Below, piece after piece: positions 1 to 7,093 of a stretch of DNA of 43,002 nucleotides. The translations under genes were made by a program, and so were the position numbers. Below the pieces are notes generated by a model that was given only the letters and a program-made list of their open reading frames with translations, ran no database searches and was not told the DNA's origin. Source of the stretch: a virus; the IMG/VR virus record IMGVR_UViG_3300005095_000169, positions 1 to 43,002 of that record, one strand, 5' to 3'. Each line of letters starts with the position of its first letter. Position 1 is the stretch's first letter.

Positions 1-1261
1 GTACTTGAATTCTCGAACAAGTCTTTTTTATAATATAGAAGATGAGAACTATATCACCTTTAATAGGTTAACGGGAGAGCTAAAGAAGTATAATAATAAA
101 ACAAGTTTGATGAGCTTATTAAATGCGAACTACAAGAATATAACCTCCTATAAGAAGATAATATCAAACATTCAAAGCGTGTGTGTAACTTTCAATCCTC
201 ATCAAAAAAATGTCTTTGTGAATGATGAGAATATCAAATACCTAAACACCTACATTCCCCCTCATTTCTTATCTACATGCAAAAAAGAGAAGCAAATAGA
301 AAGTATTGATTACAATAAATATAAAAACATAAACACAATCTTAATGAATCTATTTGTAAAAGAAGAATATAGAGATTATTTTGTTAATTGGTTGGGGTAT
401 GGATTGCAATATAGAGACAAATCTGGAGTAGCGATAATTAGTAAAGGGGTCGAAGGTGCTGGGAAAGGACTATTCTATGAGACAATTATAGAGAAAGCTT
501 ACGGCTCGGAGTATTGTACTATCCTTGATAATGAATCCATGAAGTCCAATTTCAACAACATTTTAGTTAAAAAACTATTCGTGTTGATGAACGAAGTTAA
601 GCCCGATTTTAGAGATTTCAGCACCATTCACGAACGCTTAAAGATGTATGTTACAGATAAGTATATACCGATAGAGGGAAAACACAAAGATACAAGGTTA
701 GAAAGAACTTATTTTAACGCTTGGTTACATACTAATCATGCTATCCCCCTGCAAATAACCCCAACCGATAGACGATACACTGTATTCAACACGGCAAAAA
801 CTCCCCTAAAAAAAGTGATTGATACTGATATATTCTCCTTTATAGGCTCTCTTAAAGAAGAATCCGAAGAGTTTATTAGAGACTTGTATCGCTTAAAAGT
901 TGATAAAGTAAGTGCTACAAATCCTTTAATGACCGAAGCTAAACAACATATAATATCCTCAACTCAAAACAGACTCCAGCACTTAGCCAACACGATAAAA
1001 GCTAAAGAACACAATACTCTATGTAACTTTATCAGCGAATATATAGATAGTAGTGAGAGTGCATATAGAGAGATATGTAGTGAATTACATGAGCAACTAA
1101 AAGAAGACTTTATATCTAATAAAATATTGAGGATATTATATAAAGCATACATTGATACAATGGAGAAGAATAACGCTAAGATAAGTAAGTATTTTTCTTA
1201 TTACTTGCCAAGAAATATGAATAGTGGGAGACGGTGGGGGAGAGGGAGAAGTATCTTATAG
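1..1261 (+). CDS. SF3-type helicase (DUF5906/primase-helicase style), 3' part of gene split by window edge
   Basis: This is the C-terminal 418-419 residues of a 455-residue protein whose start is at 42805; the two pieces join in frame across the circular junction. Visible in full-length numbering: a Walker A motif GVEGAGKG near residues 185-192, a Walker B-like LFVLMNEV near 228-235, and TPTDRRY downstream, a typical SF3 arrangement. Proteins of this style (NrS-1 polymerase-like helicase domain, P4-type primase C-terminus) unwind phage or plasmid origins. No primase-polymerase active site is evident in the N-terminal part, so priming is probably left to the TOPRIM protein next door. Its last codons are G-rich (SGRRWGRGR). 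It ends 6 nt inside the convergent primase gene. The domain call is strong; the role as origin helicase is inferred from the iterons upstream of its start. Confidence 0.82.
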   Translation, partial: YLNSRTSLFYNIEDENYITFNRLTGELKKYNNKTSLMSLLNANYKNITSYKKIISNIQSVCVTFNPHQKNVFVNDENIKYLNTYIPPHFLSTCKKEKQIESIDYNKYKNINTILMNLFVKEEYRDYFVNWLGYGLQYRDKSGVAIISKGVEGAGKGLFYETIIEKAYGSEYCTILDNESMKSNFNNILVKKLFVLMNEVKPDFRDFSTIHERLKMYVTDKYIPIEGKHKDTRLERTYFNAWLHTNHAIPLQITPTDRRYTVFNTAKTPLKKVIDTDIFSFIGSLKEESEEFIRDLYRLKVDKVSATNPLMTEAKQHIISSTQNRLQHLANTIKAKEHNTLCNFISEYIDSSESAYREICSELHEQLKEDFISNKILRILYKAYIDTMEKNNAKISKYFSYYLPRNMNSGRRWGRGRSIL

Positions 1262-2284
1262 AGTATATAAGAACTTAAGTATTTCTTCCTCTTTTTCAGT
1301 AAGTTCTCTTTTATTATTGAAGTATAGCTCCCCTTTCACCTCATCTATAACTACAAAATCAAGTTCATTAAGAATGTAATTAAAAAAAGAGTTTTCTTTC
1401 TCTAGCATCTTTTTCTCTCCTAGAGAGAGAAGTTTGTAAGGGATTGAGAGGGCTATATTAGCTAAAGTTTTGTATTTGAGGATAATGATATGCTTTTGCA
1501 TATTATCCTGATAAGTTATCTCTTTTAATGACATTTGAGAAAGATTTAATCCTTCAAACAACTCTTTAAAAGTTTTAGCTTTTTTAAAAGGCTCTTTAAT
1601 AGCTTGAAATATCTTATTTCTGTATGCAAAAGGTGAGATAAGAGAGATAGTATTTTTGTCTATATGCTTAAGCTCTCCTAAGTCTTTACCTCCTTTAAAA
1701 GTGCCTATCTTGCAATATAAATCTAAAGAGAGAATAAGCTTAGAAGCTTGTAGATTAAATTTAGTACCTGCTTTGTCTCTATCTCCAACTATAATAAATT
1801 CATCTATCCCCATTAAGACTAGGTTCTCAATAACCTCTTTAGAGATGTATGAGCCTAATGGTGCAATAGATGCATAACCTGTGTTTTGATAGTGTAAGAT
1901 AGCATCTATTTGCCCCTCGAAAATATAAACTCTCTTAGTGTCTTCTTTGATGGTCTGAATACCGAAGAAGTCTCTTTTGGTAAGGTGTCTCGATTTGAGG
2001 TATTTTACGCTATTATTATCATCTAAGGCACGGCAACTATATCCTACCACCTTAAGATTTTGATTAAGGACTGGAATTGTAAGGCGATTAAAGAAAAAAG
2101 GGATAGTTTTGTTATCTTTTTTGTTTTTATCAAAAACTCTTTTGCTTTTTACATTGTTTAATTCTGTGTAAAAGTCTAGAGCTTCACCTAATTTAAAAAA
2201 ATCGATAGATTCATCATTAATACCCCTAGAATAGAGGTATTGTTTTGTTTTAGGGGTTAATTGTGTTTGGTAGATGTGTTTCAT
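1256..2284 (-). CDS. DnaG-type primase core with TOPRIM domain, no zinc finger
   Basis: 342 residues. The N-terminal part has the bacterial primase core signature RLTIPVLNQNLKVVGYSCRAL (about residues 67-87). The TOPRIM domain follows, with the catalytic glutamate in EGQID (123-127) and the metal-binding DRD (168-170), then GKDLGE (199-204) in place of the usual DPDE-type tail. No N-terminal zinc-binding domain or helicase domain is present, so it is shorter than cellular DnaG. It should make RNA primers at the phage fork, working with the SF3 helicase. Its start overlaps the stop of the exonuclease gene in ATGA, so the two are translationally coupled. It is the last gene of the minus-strand operon. 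Confidence 0.85.
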   Translation of the reverse strand: MKHIYQTQLTPKTKQYLYSRGINDESIDFFKLGEALDFYTELNNVKSKRVFDKNKKDNKTIPFFFNRLTIPVLNQNLKVVGYSCRALDDNNSVKYLKSRHLTKRDFFGIQTIKEDTKRVYIFEGQIDAILHYQNTGYASIAPLGSYISKEVIENLVLMGIDEFIIVGDRDKAGTKFNLQASKLILSLDLYCKIGTFKGGKDLGELKHIDKNTISLISPFAYRNKIFQAIKEPFKKAKTFKELFEGLNLSQMSLKEITYQDNMQKHIIILKYKTLANIALSIPYKLLSLGEKKMLEKENSFFNYILNELDFVVIDEVKGELYFNNKRELTEKEEEILKFLYTL

Positions 2285-3123
2285 AATTGATATTCCCTAT
2301 CTATCTCTAAAAGCTCTTTAAAATAAGATTCTAAAATCTTTAGAGACTCAAACATATTTACAATGAAGTTATCATCTCTCTTTACCCTCCTAATGTGCAA
2401 CTTTCTGTTAGGGAAATAAGTTATAAGTTTGGCTTCCTTAGCACCTAACACATACATTTGTGTTTGCGTTTGGGTATAATATCTCTTTGTTAATATGTCC
2501 TCTTTAATTTGCAAAATAAAGTTTCTATGTGATGGACACTTAACCTCTAAAACTATATCATCTGTATCATGCTCGATAGCATCTAAGGAAACTAATATGT
2601 CCCCTTTCTTCATTACAAGCCCTCGACTGATAAAATTGTCTGTTAAACTTTCATACTCATCTAGAGCCTGTGATTCAAGCTCATTACCTCTAGTCATCAT
2701 ATCTGTTTGATATATTCTTTTAGAAGTCCTATCTAATTCAGCTTTAAACATGACATCTTCTGAAATAGAGAGCAAATGTCTCTCTAATCTTTCAGCTAGA
2801 AATTCCCTCCATGTCGTAATAAGTGTTCCTTTGGTTGTGAACGGAGTGTTAGAACCTGTTAACAAAAAAGAGTCTCTAACCCTTAACCATTCTTCACTTC
2901 CTTGCTTTACATCCACTACCGAAGTAGGGATATTTTTAATTTCTTTTTCGATATTATCTTTTTTGTATTCTAAGATAGTAGCATCTAAAAGAGAGATAAT
3001 CTCTTTTTCTTTAGAAGAACTTATTTCTAAGTCCTCACTCAATTTTACAGCTTTTGCTAATAAAGGCGATAGCTTATAGAATCTCTTACCTCTCTCTTTT
3101 TTATCAAGTTTTGTGTATTTCAT
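2281..3123 (-). CDS. YqaJ/lambda-exonuclease-type viral recombinase nuclease
   Basis: 280 residues. Motifs of the YqaJ nuclease family appear in order: QGSEEWLRVR (74-83), RGNELE (145-150), the acidic residue in SLDAI (D181), the catalytic LEVK (E193, K195), then YTQTQTQMYV (about 216-225), the glutamine-rich helix of the family. Such enzymes resect double-stranded ends 5' to 3' to give single strands for an annealing protein. The ERF-like partner is two genes upstream in the same operon, so this is a Red-type recombination pair. The ATG at 3123 is preceded by a good GGAGG site. About 60 extra N-terminal residues before the nuclease domain are of unknown role. Confidence 0.88.
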   Translation of the reverse strand: MKYTKLDKKERGKRFYKLSPLLAKAVKLSEDLEISSSKEKEIISLLDATILEYKKDNIEKEIKNIPTSVVDVKQGSEEWLRVRDSFLLTGSNTPFTTKGTLITTWREFLAERLERHLLSISEDVMFKAELDRTSKRIYQTDMMTRGNELESQALDEYESLTDNFISRGLVMKKGDILVSLDAIEHDTDDIVLEVKCPSHRNFILQIKEDILTKRYYTQTQTQMYVLGAKEAKLITYFPNRKLHIRRVKRDDNFIVNMFESLKILESYFKELLEIDREYQL

Positions 3124-3124
3124 T

Positions 3125-3385
3125 TTATGCCTCCTGTAACATATCTATCATTTCGATTTGAAATCGAATAGAATCTATTGTGTCATCAGCACTAAGCGTA
3201 AAATTATAGTCATAGTTATTGTAAAAACTTCTATAATCACATTGTGCTACTCTAACATCATCAACAGATGTAGCATCTTTATCAAATGCTACTGTTATAA
3301 GGTCATTCACAAACCCATATTCATCTATATATCCTGCATTTTCGATAGCTTCAAATGCTATCTCTGATAGTTCTTGCTTGTTCAT
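3125..3385 (-). CDS. Small acidic protein of unknown function
   Basis: 86 residues, acidic, with no motif I recognise. It lies between the annealing protein and the exonuclease. Its start overlaps the upstream stop as TAATG, and its stop is one base before the exonuclease ATG, so it is clearly part of the translated operon. A role in recombination, such as a nuclease inhibitor or partner, is only a guess from position. Confidence 0.8.
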   Translation of the reverse strand: MNKQELSEIAFEAIENAGYIDEYGFVNDLITVAFDKDATSVDDVRVAQCDYRSFYNNYDYNFTLSADDTIDSIRFQIEMIDMLQEA

Positions 3386-3996
3386 TACTTTGCTCCTTTT
3401 GCTCTCATTTTGTTATAAACTGCGTTGATAGCAGTTCTAATCTTAGGTAAATCTGCAATATTTATATCATCCTTGTTAATTTTATTATCTCTAAAGATAT
3501 AATTTTCTACTCTCTCTTTATCTTTTACTTTGCTAAGTAGTATCTCAATATCTTTCTTAATGTCCTCTATTTTTTCCTCATCACTTTTACCCAACTCTTC
3601 AACCTTAGCAGTCATAGAGCCATCTAAATCAGGCTCTGTGTTTAGGTTAAAAAGAGCAACAAGCATATATCTTTTAAGATATGTTATCTGTGAGCCTCTA
3701 TCTTGCAAAGTTGCGTAAGGCTTTAATACTTGTTTAGAGGTCACAACTTCTTCTCCATGAACAACCGTAAGAACCAAGTATTCTATTGGCTCACCTGTCA
3801 CTAAATTCGGCTCATAGCTTGTTGTAAATGAGAAATAAATCTCATTTCTGTTACAAATTGGCAACAAAATCGGTAAAATATCTTTATTTAAATCAGCATA
3901 AGAAATAGTTGCTTTCTTGTACTGAATAGCCCCACTTTTGTTGATTTTTCCTAAAGTCTCTAATGAGACCTTTGCTATTTTTTGATATATTTTCAT
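3385..3996 (-). CDS. ERF-family single-strand annealing protein
   Basis: 203 residues. The central part has the ERF-type pattern: a run of beta strands with TGEPIEYLVLTVVHGEEV, then GSQITYLKRYMLVALFNL (101-118) and an acidic EPDLDG (121-126), matching the family's G-x-x-x-TY-x-x-RY...DxDG block. ERF proteins anneal complementary single strands during phage recombination and genome circularisation. Its neighbour is a YqaJ nuclease, the usual partner. ATGA overlaps the preceding small gene and TAATG couples it to the next. The C-terminal third is lysine-rich and variable, as in other family members. Confidence 0.82.
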   Translation of the reverse strand: MKIYQKIAKVSLETLGKINKSGAIQYKKATISYADLNKDILPILLPICNRNEIYFSFTTSYEPNLVTGEPIEYLVLTVVHGEEVVTSKQVLKPYATLQDRGSQITYLKRYMLVALFNLNTEPDLDGSMTAKVEELGKSDEEKIEDIKKDIEILLSKVKDKERVENYIFRDNKINKDDINIADLPKIRTAINAVYNKMRAKGAK

Positions 3997-4223
3997 TTTT
4001 CACTCTCCTTTACAAATATCATATTTGGGCGTTCACTGTCGCCATCAATTACCTCTAACTTACCAATGAGATGTCTAGGTATCTCTATAAAATCATAATA
4101 CCCAAAATAATGTTTATCCTCTCTCGGATAATTGCCGATAGACTCATTGTACCTTACCAGCTCCTCGATACATTTACTTTCAAATCTGCTTGTGCAAATC
4201 TCAACAAAACCTCTAATTTTCAC
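3993..4223 (-). CDS. Small hypothetical protein, first gene behind a strong promoter
   Basis: 76 residues, unknown function. A GTG start is chosen because it lies 5 nt after the conserved leader GAAAGGAATACA, which supplies the ribosome binding site. The protein has two cysteines and several aromatic residues but no recognisable domain. It is the first gene read from the TTGACA promoter at 4251-4279 and overlaps the annealing-protein gene by 4 bases (ATGA), so it leads the recombination and primase operon. Confidence 0.8.
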   Translation of the reverse strand: MKIRGFVEICTSRFESKCIEELVRYNESIGNYPREDKHYFGYYDFIEIPRHLIGKLEVIDGDSERPNMIFVKESEK

Positions 4224-4250
4224 TGTATTCCTTTCATGTTTTATAAGTGT

Positions 4251-4279
4251 ATCATATCATACTTCTTAAAGTTTGTCAA
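4251..4279 (-). promoter_or_regulatory. Strong sigma70-type promoter for the recombination/primase operon
   Basis: On the minus strand, TTGACA (4274-4279), a 17-nt spacer and TATGAT (4251-4256), followed by ACAC, TTATAAAA and a leader carrying AAAGGAATACA before the GTG at 4223. The -35 is a perfect match to consensus. It starts within 10 nt of the end of the SF2 helicase gene. The same leader occurs at the promoter at 41828-41856. Confidence 0.85.
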
Positions 4280-4288
4280 GAAAAGGTG

Positions 4289-6040
4289 TTACTTTTTTCC
4301 CTTTTTTAAATAATTAGCGTAACTTTTTGCAAACTTGAGTGGATTGGACTTAAGGTTTCTTGTTTTTCTTTGAGATGCACGGGCTATAAGTCGGTGGATT
4401 GGTTGAGCTGTTTCTAGCATGATATTAAATGCTTCAATATCAAAGTCTAGTAATTCTATCAGTTTTTCGTGAGCTTCATTGAATCTACTATTAAACTCCT
4501 TGATTCTTTTTTCTATTTTGCTTATAGAAGATTGAGAATAGTTATGACCTAAATATCCGAACGCCTCTAAAAGAAAAGCTAACTTCTCCTTATCTGCAAA
4601 TTTAAGGAATTTTATAAGCTCCAAAGTATTGACTCTATCATTATTTAGTGCTACAATTTCCTGTTTCGTGTGTGCTATATTTCCCAGCATAAGCACAAGT
4701 TCGCGTGGTGCAACCTTCCCCATTTCCCCAGCCTTTGCACCACACATAGGGCAAAGCTTATAGATGATATGCTTATCCTTTTTAGTGATGTACTCAGTCC
4801 CTTTATAGCCACACGGACATTCTATTATGTCCTTAGCTGTTATATCCACATCCTCAAAACCACACTCATTGCAGACTTTTATTTTAGCCACCTCATCATC
4901 ACTCTCTTTAATCTCAACTGTTACCATTCTACCCTTACTGCATTCTGGGCAGTTTAATAACTTCTTTCTCTTTTTTGTTTCTTTTGGTGGCATAGGTTTG
5001 AAGTCGAAAGGGTGTCCCCATAGTTCAACAGTTCCAAATAAATCGATGAGATTACAATGAGTTTTACCCTCAAAAGCTCTTAATCCTCTCCCTACAAACT
5101 GCATAAACTCCACAATAGAGCCAAACTTGGTGGCAAGAACTAAGTTTCCTATCTTTGGAATGTCTATACCAGTAGTTAGCATCTTTACACTAACTAACAT
5201 GTCCAAAACGCCTCTATCTAAGCCCTTTAAAAGGGTATCTGGATTCACATCTTTCATCTGTGAATGTATGACCTTTGCCCTAAAACCTGCTTGGATATAT
5301 TCTTCTGTGAGTTCTTCAGCATGTTTGATATTTTGAGCTACTACAAGGGTTGGAAAGCGTCTATCTATCTTTTTTATAGAGGTTTGGACTATATCTATAT
5401 TTGAGTCTTTAATTGCCTGATAAAGCTCTTTATCGTTAAACTCGTTATCTTTATTGAGCTTTATCCCTGAAGTATCTAAGTTTCCTACCTGATAGATTCT
5501 TAGAGGGACTAAGTAGCCTTTTTCTATCATATAGTAATAATCAAATTCGCTACCTATGATATTTTTAGATAGGTAATTTTTGTATTCCCCTTTGCCGTTA
5601 AAAGGGGTTGCAGTTAAGAATACTACCTTTTGATAAGGTTTGAGCTTTGAGAGAAGTTTTTTAATCTTCTTTTCCTCTTTATGTGCTTCATCAATAAAAA
5701 TATAATCAAAGCGATTTATTTTAAATCTATCTTTCATAACTCCTTGATTATGTACGGTCTGAATAGTGCCTATTACTACCCTCTTAGCAAGTCCTCTCTT
5801 ACTTGAACCTTGAATGTATCCTACCTCTAAATGTCTTTGCTTGGCTGTTTGCTTAGCAAGATTTATTTGAGGTGCTAAAAATAGAAAGCTTTTAGAAGGT
5901 AGAAAGTCGAAAGCAAAACTAAAAAATGTGATTGTCTTTCCACCACCCGTAACGAATTGAATAGTTGTGCTAGTGGTGTTTAAATGCATCATTAAGGACT
6001 TAATCACACTTGTTTGATTGGGTCTAAGGGTGTATAACAT
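4289..6040 (-). CDS. SF2 DEAH-box helicase with C-terminal zinc ribbons
   Basis: 583 residues. Helicase motifs in order: Q-type start RPNQ, Walker A TGGGKT (31-36), DEAH (117-120), TAT (143-145), and motif VI QFVGRGLR (314-321). The core resembles UvsW/RecG-like and type III restriction ATPases of phages. After the core come two likely zinc ribbons: CPEC/CNEC (C364, C367, C390, C393) and CPC/CPMC (C408, C410, C430, C433). A lysine-rich C-terminus follows. It probably remodels DNA branches during replication or recombination; a restriction subunit is unlikely because no nuclease or methylase partner is nearby. Its start overlaps the 97-residue gene by 17 bases. Confidence 0.87.
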   Translation of the reverse strand: MLYTLRPNQTSVIKSLMMHLNTTSTTIQFVTGGGKTITFFSFAFDFLPSKSFLFLAPQINLAKQTAKQRHLEVGYIQGSSKRGLAKRVVIGTIQTVHNQGVMKDRFKINRFDYIFIDEAHKEEKKIKKLLSKLKPYQKVVFLTATPFNGKGEYKNYLSKNIIGSEFDYYYMIEKGYLVPLRIYQVGNLDTSGIKLNKDNEFNDKELYQAIKDSNIDIVQTSIKKIDRRFPTLVVAQNIKHAEELTEEYIQAGFRAKVIHSQMKDVNPDTLLKGLDRGVLDMLVSVKMLTTGIDIPKIGNLVLATKFGSIVEFMQFVGRGLRAFEGKTHCNLIDLFGTVELWGHPFDFKPMPPKETKKRKKLLNCPECSKGRMVTVEIKESDDEVAKIKVCNECGFEDVDITAKDIIECPCGYKGTEYITKKDKHIIYKLCPMCGAKAGEMGKVAPRELVLMLGNIAHTKQEIVALNNDRVNTLELIKFLKFADKEKLAFLLEAFGYLGHNYSQSSISKIEKRIKEFNSRFNEAHEKLIELLDFDIEAFNIMLETAQPIHRLIARASQRKTRNLKSNPLKFAKSYANYLKKGKK

Positions 6041-6317
6041 GATAATACCTTTTTCCAGCTCTAATATATTTGAGGTGTCTAAAAGCTGATATTATATCCA
6101 TTGTCTGTCCGAAGCTGATAGTTTTATCAACTCCTATTACTTGATAACCTCTTATTCTTGCATCTAAAGAGAGAATAGTTACTATATCTCTCCTATTTGC
6201 TTTTAATTTAACTTCTGTATCTCTATCAAAATTTGTTGAGATAATATAATAGTCATCTCTTTTCCTTATAAAGAGAATATTCTTAATGCTTGGAACATTT
6301 GTTAATTCTATCTTCAT
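6024..6317 (-). CDS. Hypothetical protein, first gene of the leftward helicase operon
   Basis: 97 residues, basic, unknown function. The ATG at 6317 follows a leader with AAAAAGGATACAA, the same style as other phage leaders. The last 17 bases overlap the helicase gene, so the two are coupled. No domain is recognisable; the pattern of strands and basic residues would suit a small nucleic-acid-binding protein, but that is conjecture. Confidence 0.75.
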   Translation of the reverse strand: MKIELTNVPSIKNILFIRKRDDYYIISTNFDRDTEVKLKANRRDIVTILSLDARIRGYQVIGVDKTISFGQTMDIISAFRHLKYIRAGKRYYHVIHP

Positions 6318-6346
6318 TTGTATCCTTTTTCATATTTTACAACCTT

Positions 6347-6352
6347 ATGATA
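6347..6352 (-). promoter_or_regulatory. Promoter -10 element for the leftward helicase operon
   Basis: On the minus strand, TTTATGTATCAT then AAGG, TTGTAAAA and a leader ending AAAGGATACAA before the ATG at 6317. The TATCAT -10 and downstream spacing match the shared phage promoter layout (-10, four bases, TTATAAAA-like). There is no clear -35 element. Confidence 0.6.
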
Positions 6353-6431
6353 CATAAACTTTTCTTGCCCCCTGCTTAAAACATCACCACCAGCACCAGC
6401 AACCATTAAAAAGGGTAACATAGAGAAATAA

Positions 6432-6616
6432 GGCAAAATAAGCCGTTTTTGCCCTCAACTAAGCTCATACTACTCTTAACTAAATTTAAGCCTCCTATGA
6501 GCATTTAAAATAGAAAAGTGAGCTTGTTAGCAATATCTTCTTTATATGCTACCTAACAAGCTTTTATTTCATAATAGACTTCATTAGGAAAGCAAGTAAA
6601 AGATGAAGTCTATTAT
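6432..6616. other. Array of four consecutive perfect hairpins (origin-like or structured RNA)
   Basis: Four inverted repeats follow one another without a gene. Arms: 6432-6438/6447-6453 (7 bp), 6463-6469/6496-6502 (7 bp, with a nested 5-bp stem 6474-6478/6486-6490), 6521-6530/6553-6562 (10 bp) and 6571-6584/6603-6616 (14 bp, 18-nt loop). All arms are perfect. They lie in the divergent region between two helicase-type genes. Possible roles are single-strand priming sites, a structured RNA or insulating terminators; the sequence cannot decide between them. Confidence 0.7.
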
Positions 6617-6626
6617 TATATATTTA

Positions 6627-7023
6627 GTAACCTAAATATGTTTGAGCTTTTGTAAGTTACCGTGTAACCTAAAAAAGTCAAATCTTTTTATATATATATA
6701 TTATATTATTTATATTTTTTTTTAGAGAAATATAGGTAATATAGTAACTTATATAAAAAAGGAGAGAGAGAAGCCCGTGGTGATGGGATTTGGGGGGAGT
6801 CGGGGGGAGTTTCAATATGGTTTCTTTTTGGACACCTTGTTACCAAAAAAAGCGATAGTTACTACTTTTGTAAACTATTTTTTGACAACATGTTAATATA
6901 TATAATTAAAAATAAACATATTTAGTTAAAATAGTCAAAGGTTACTAAAAATAATGAGTAACTCTACCGAATGGTTTTATTGTAGTTGATTTCATGGTAA
7001 CTCAAAAAGGTTACCAAGTTACC
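6627..7023. repeat. Cluster of eleven GTTAC/GTAAC elements
   Basis: GTTAC or its complement GTAAC starts at 6627, 6656, 6664, 6744, 6839, 6858, 6941, 6958, 6997, 7010 and 7018; most are extended to GTTACC or GGTTAC. 6656-6668 is a dyad, GTTAC-CGT-GTAAC. By composition alone less than one would be expected here. The cluster sits directly upstream of the second SF3-like ATPase and could be binding sites of a replication initiator or a repressor. A G-rich stretch, GGGATTTGGGGGGAGTCGGG (6785-6804), lies inside. Nothing in 6318-7093 looks like a gene. Confidence 0.7.
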
Positions 7024-7032
7024 AAAGGTTAA

Positions 7033-7061
7033 TTGTAGTTTAAGTATAAAATAGGTATAAT
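7033..7061 (+). promoter_or_regulatory. Promoter for the second SF3-like ATPase
   Basis: TTGTAG (7033-7038), a 17-nt spacer and TATAAT (7056-7061), then ATTG and TTATAAAA, leading to AACATGAAAGGATATATC before the GTG at 7094. It matches the layout of the other phage promoters. GTTAC elements end just upstream. Confidence 0.72.
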
Positions 7062-7093
7062 ATTGTTATAAAAAAAACATGAAAGGATATATC

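Noticed and set aside
1-91. A truncated gene at the left edge
   Set aside because: The frame joins exactly to the start at 42805 through the duplicated 91 bases, so it is not broken.
4289-6040. Type III restriction subunit instead of a phage helicase
   Set aside because: The motor is similar, but there is no endonuclease domain and no methyltransferase gene in the window.
6882-6906. TTGACA (6882-6887) with TATAAT (6901-6906) as a promoter
   Set aside because: The spacer is only 13 nt, too short for a sigma70 promoter, and the better promoter is at 7033-7061.
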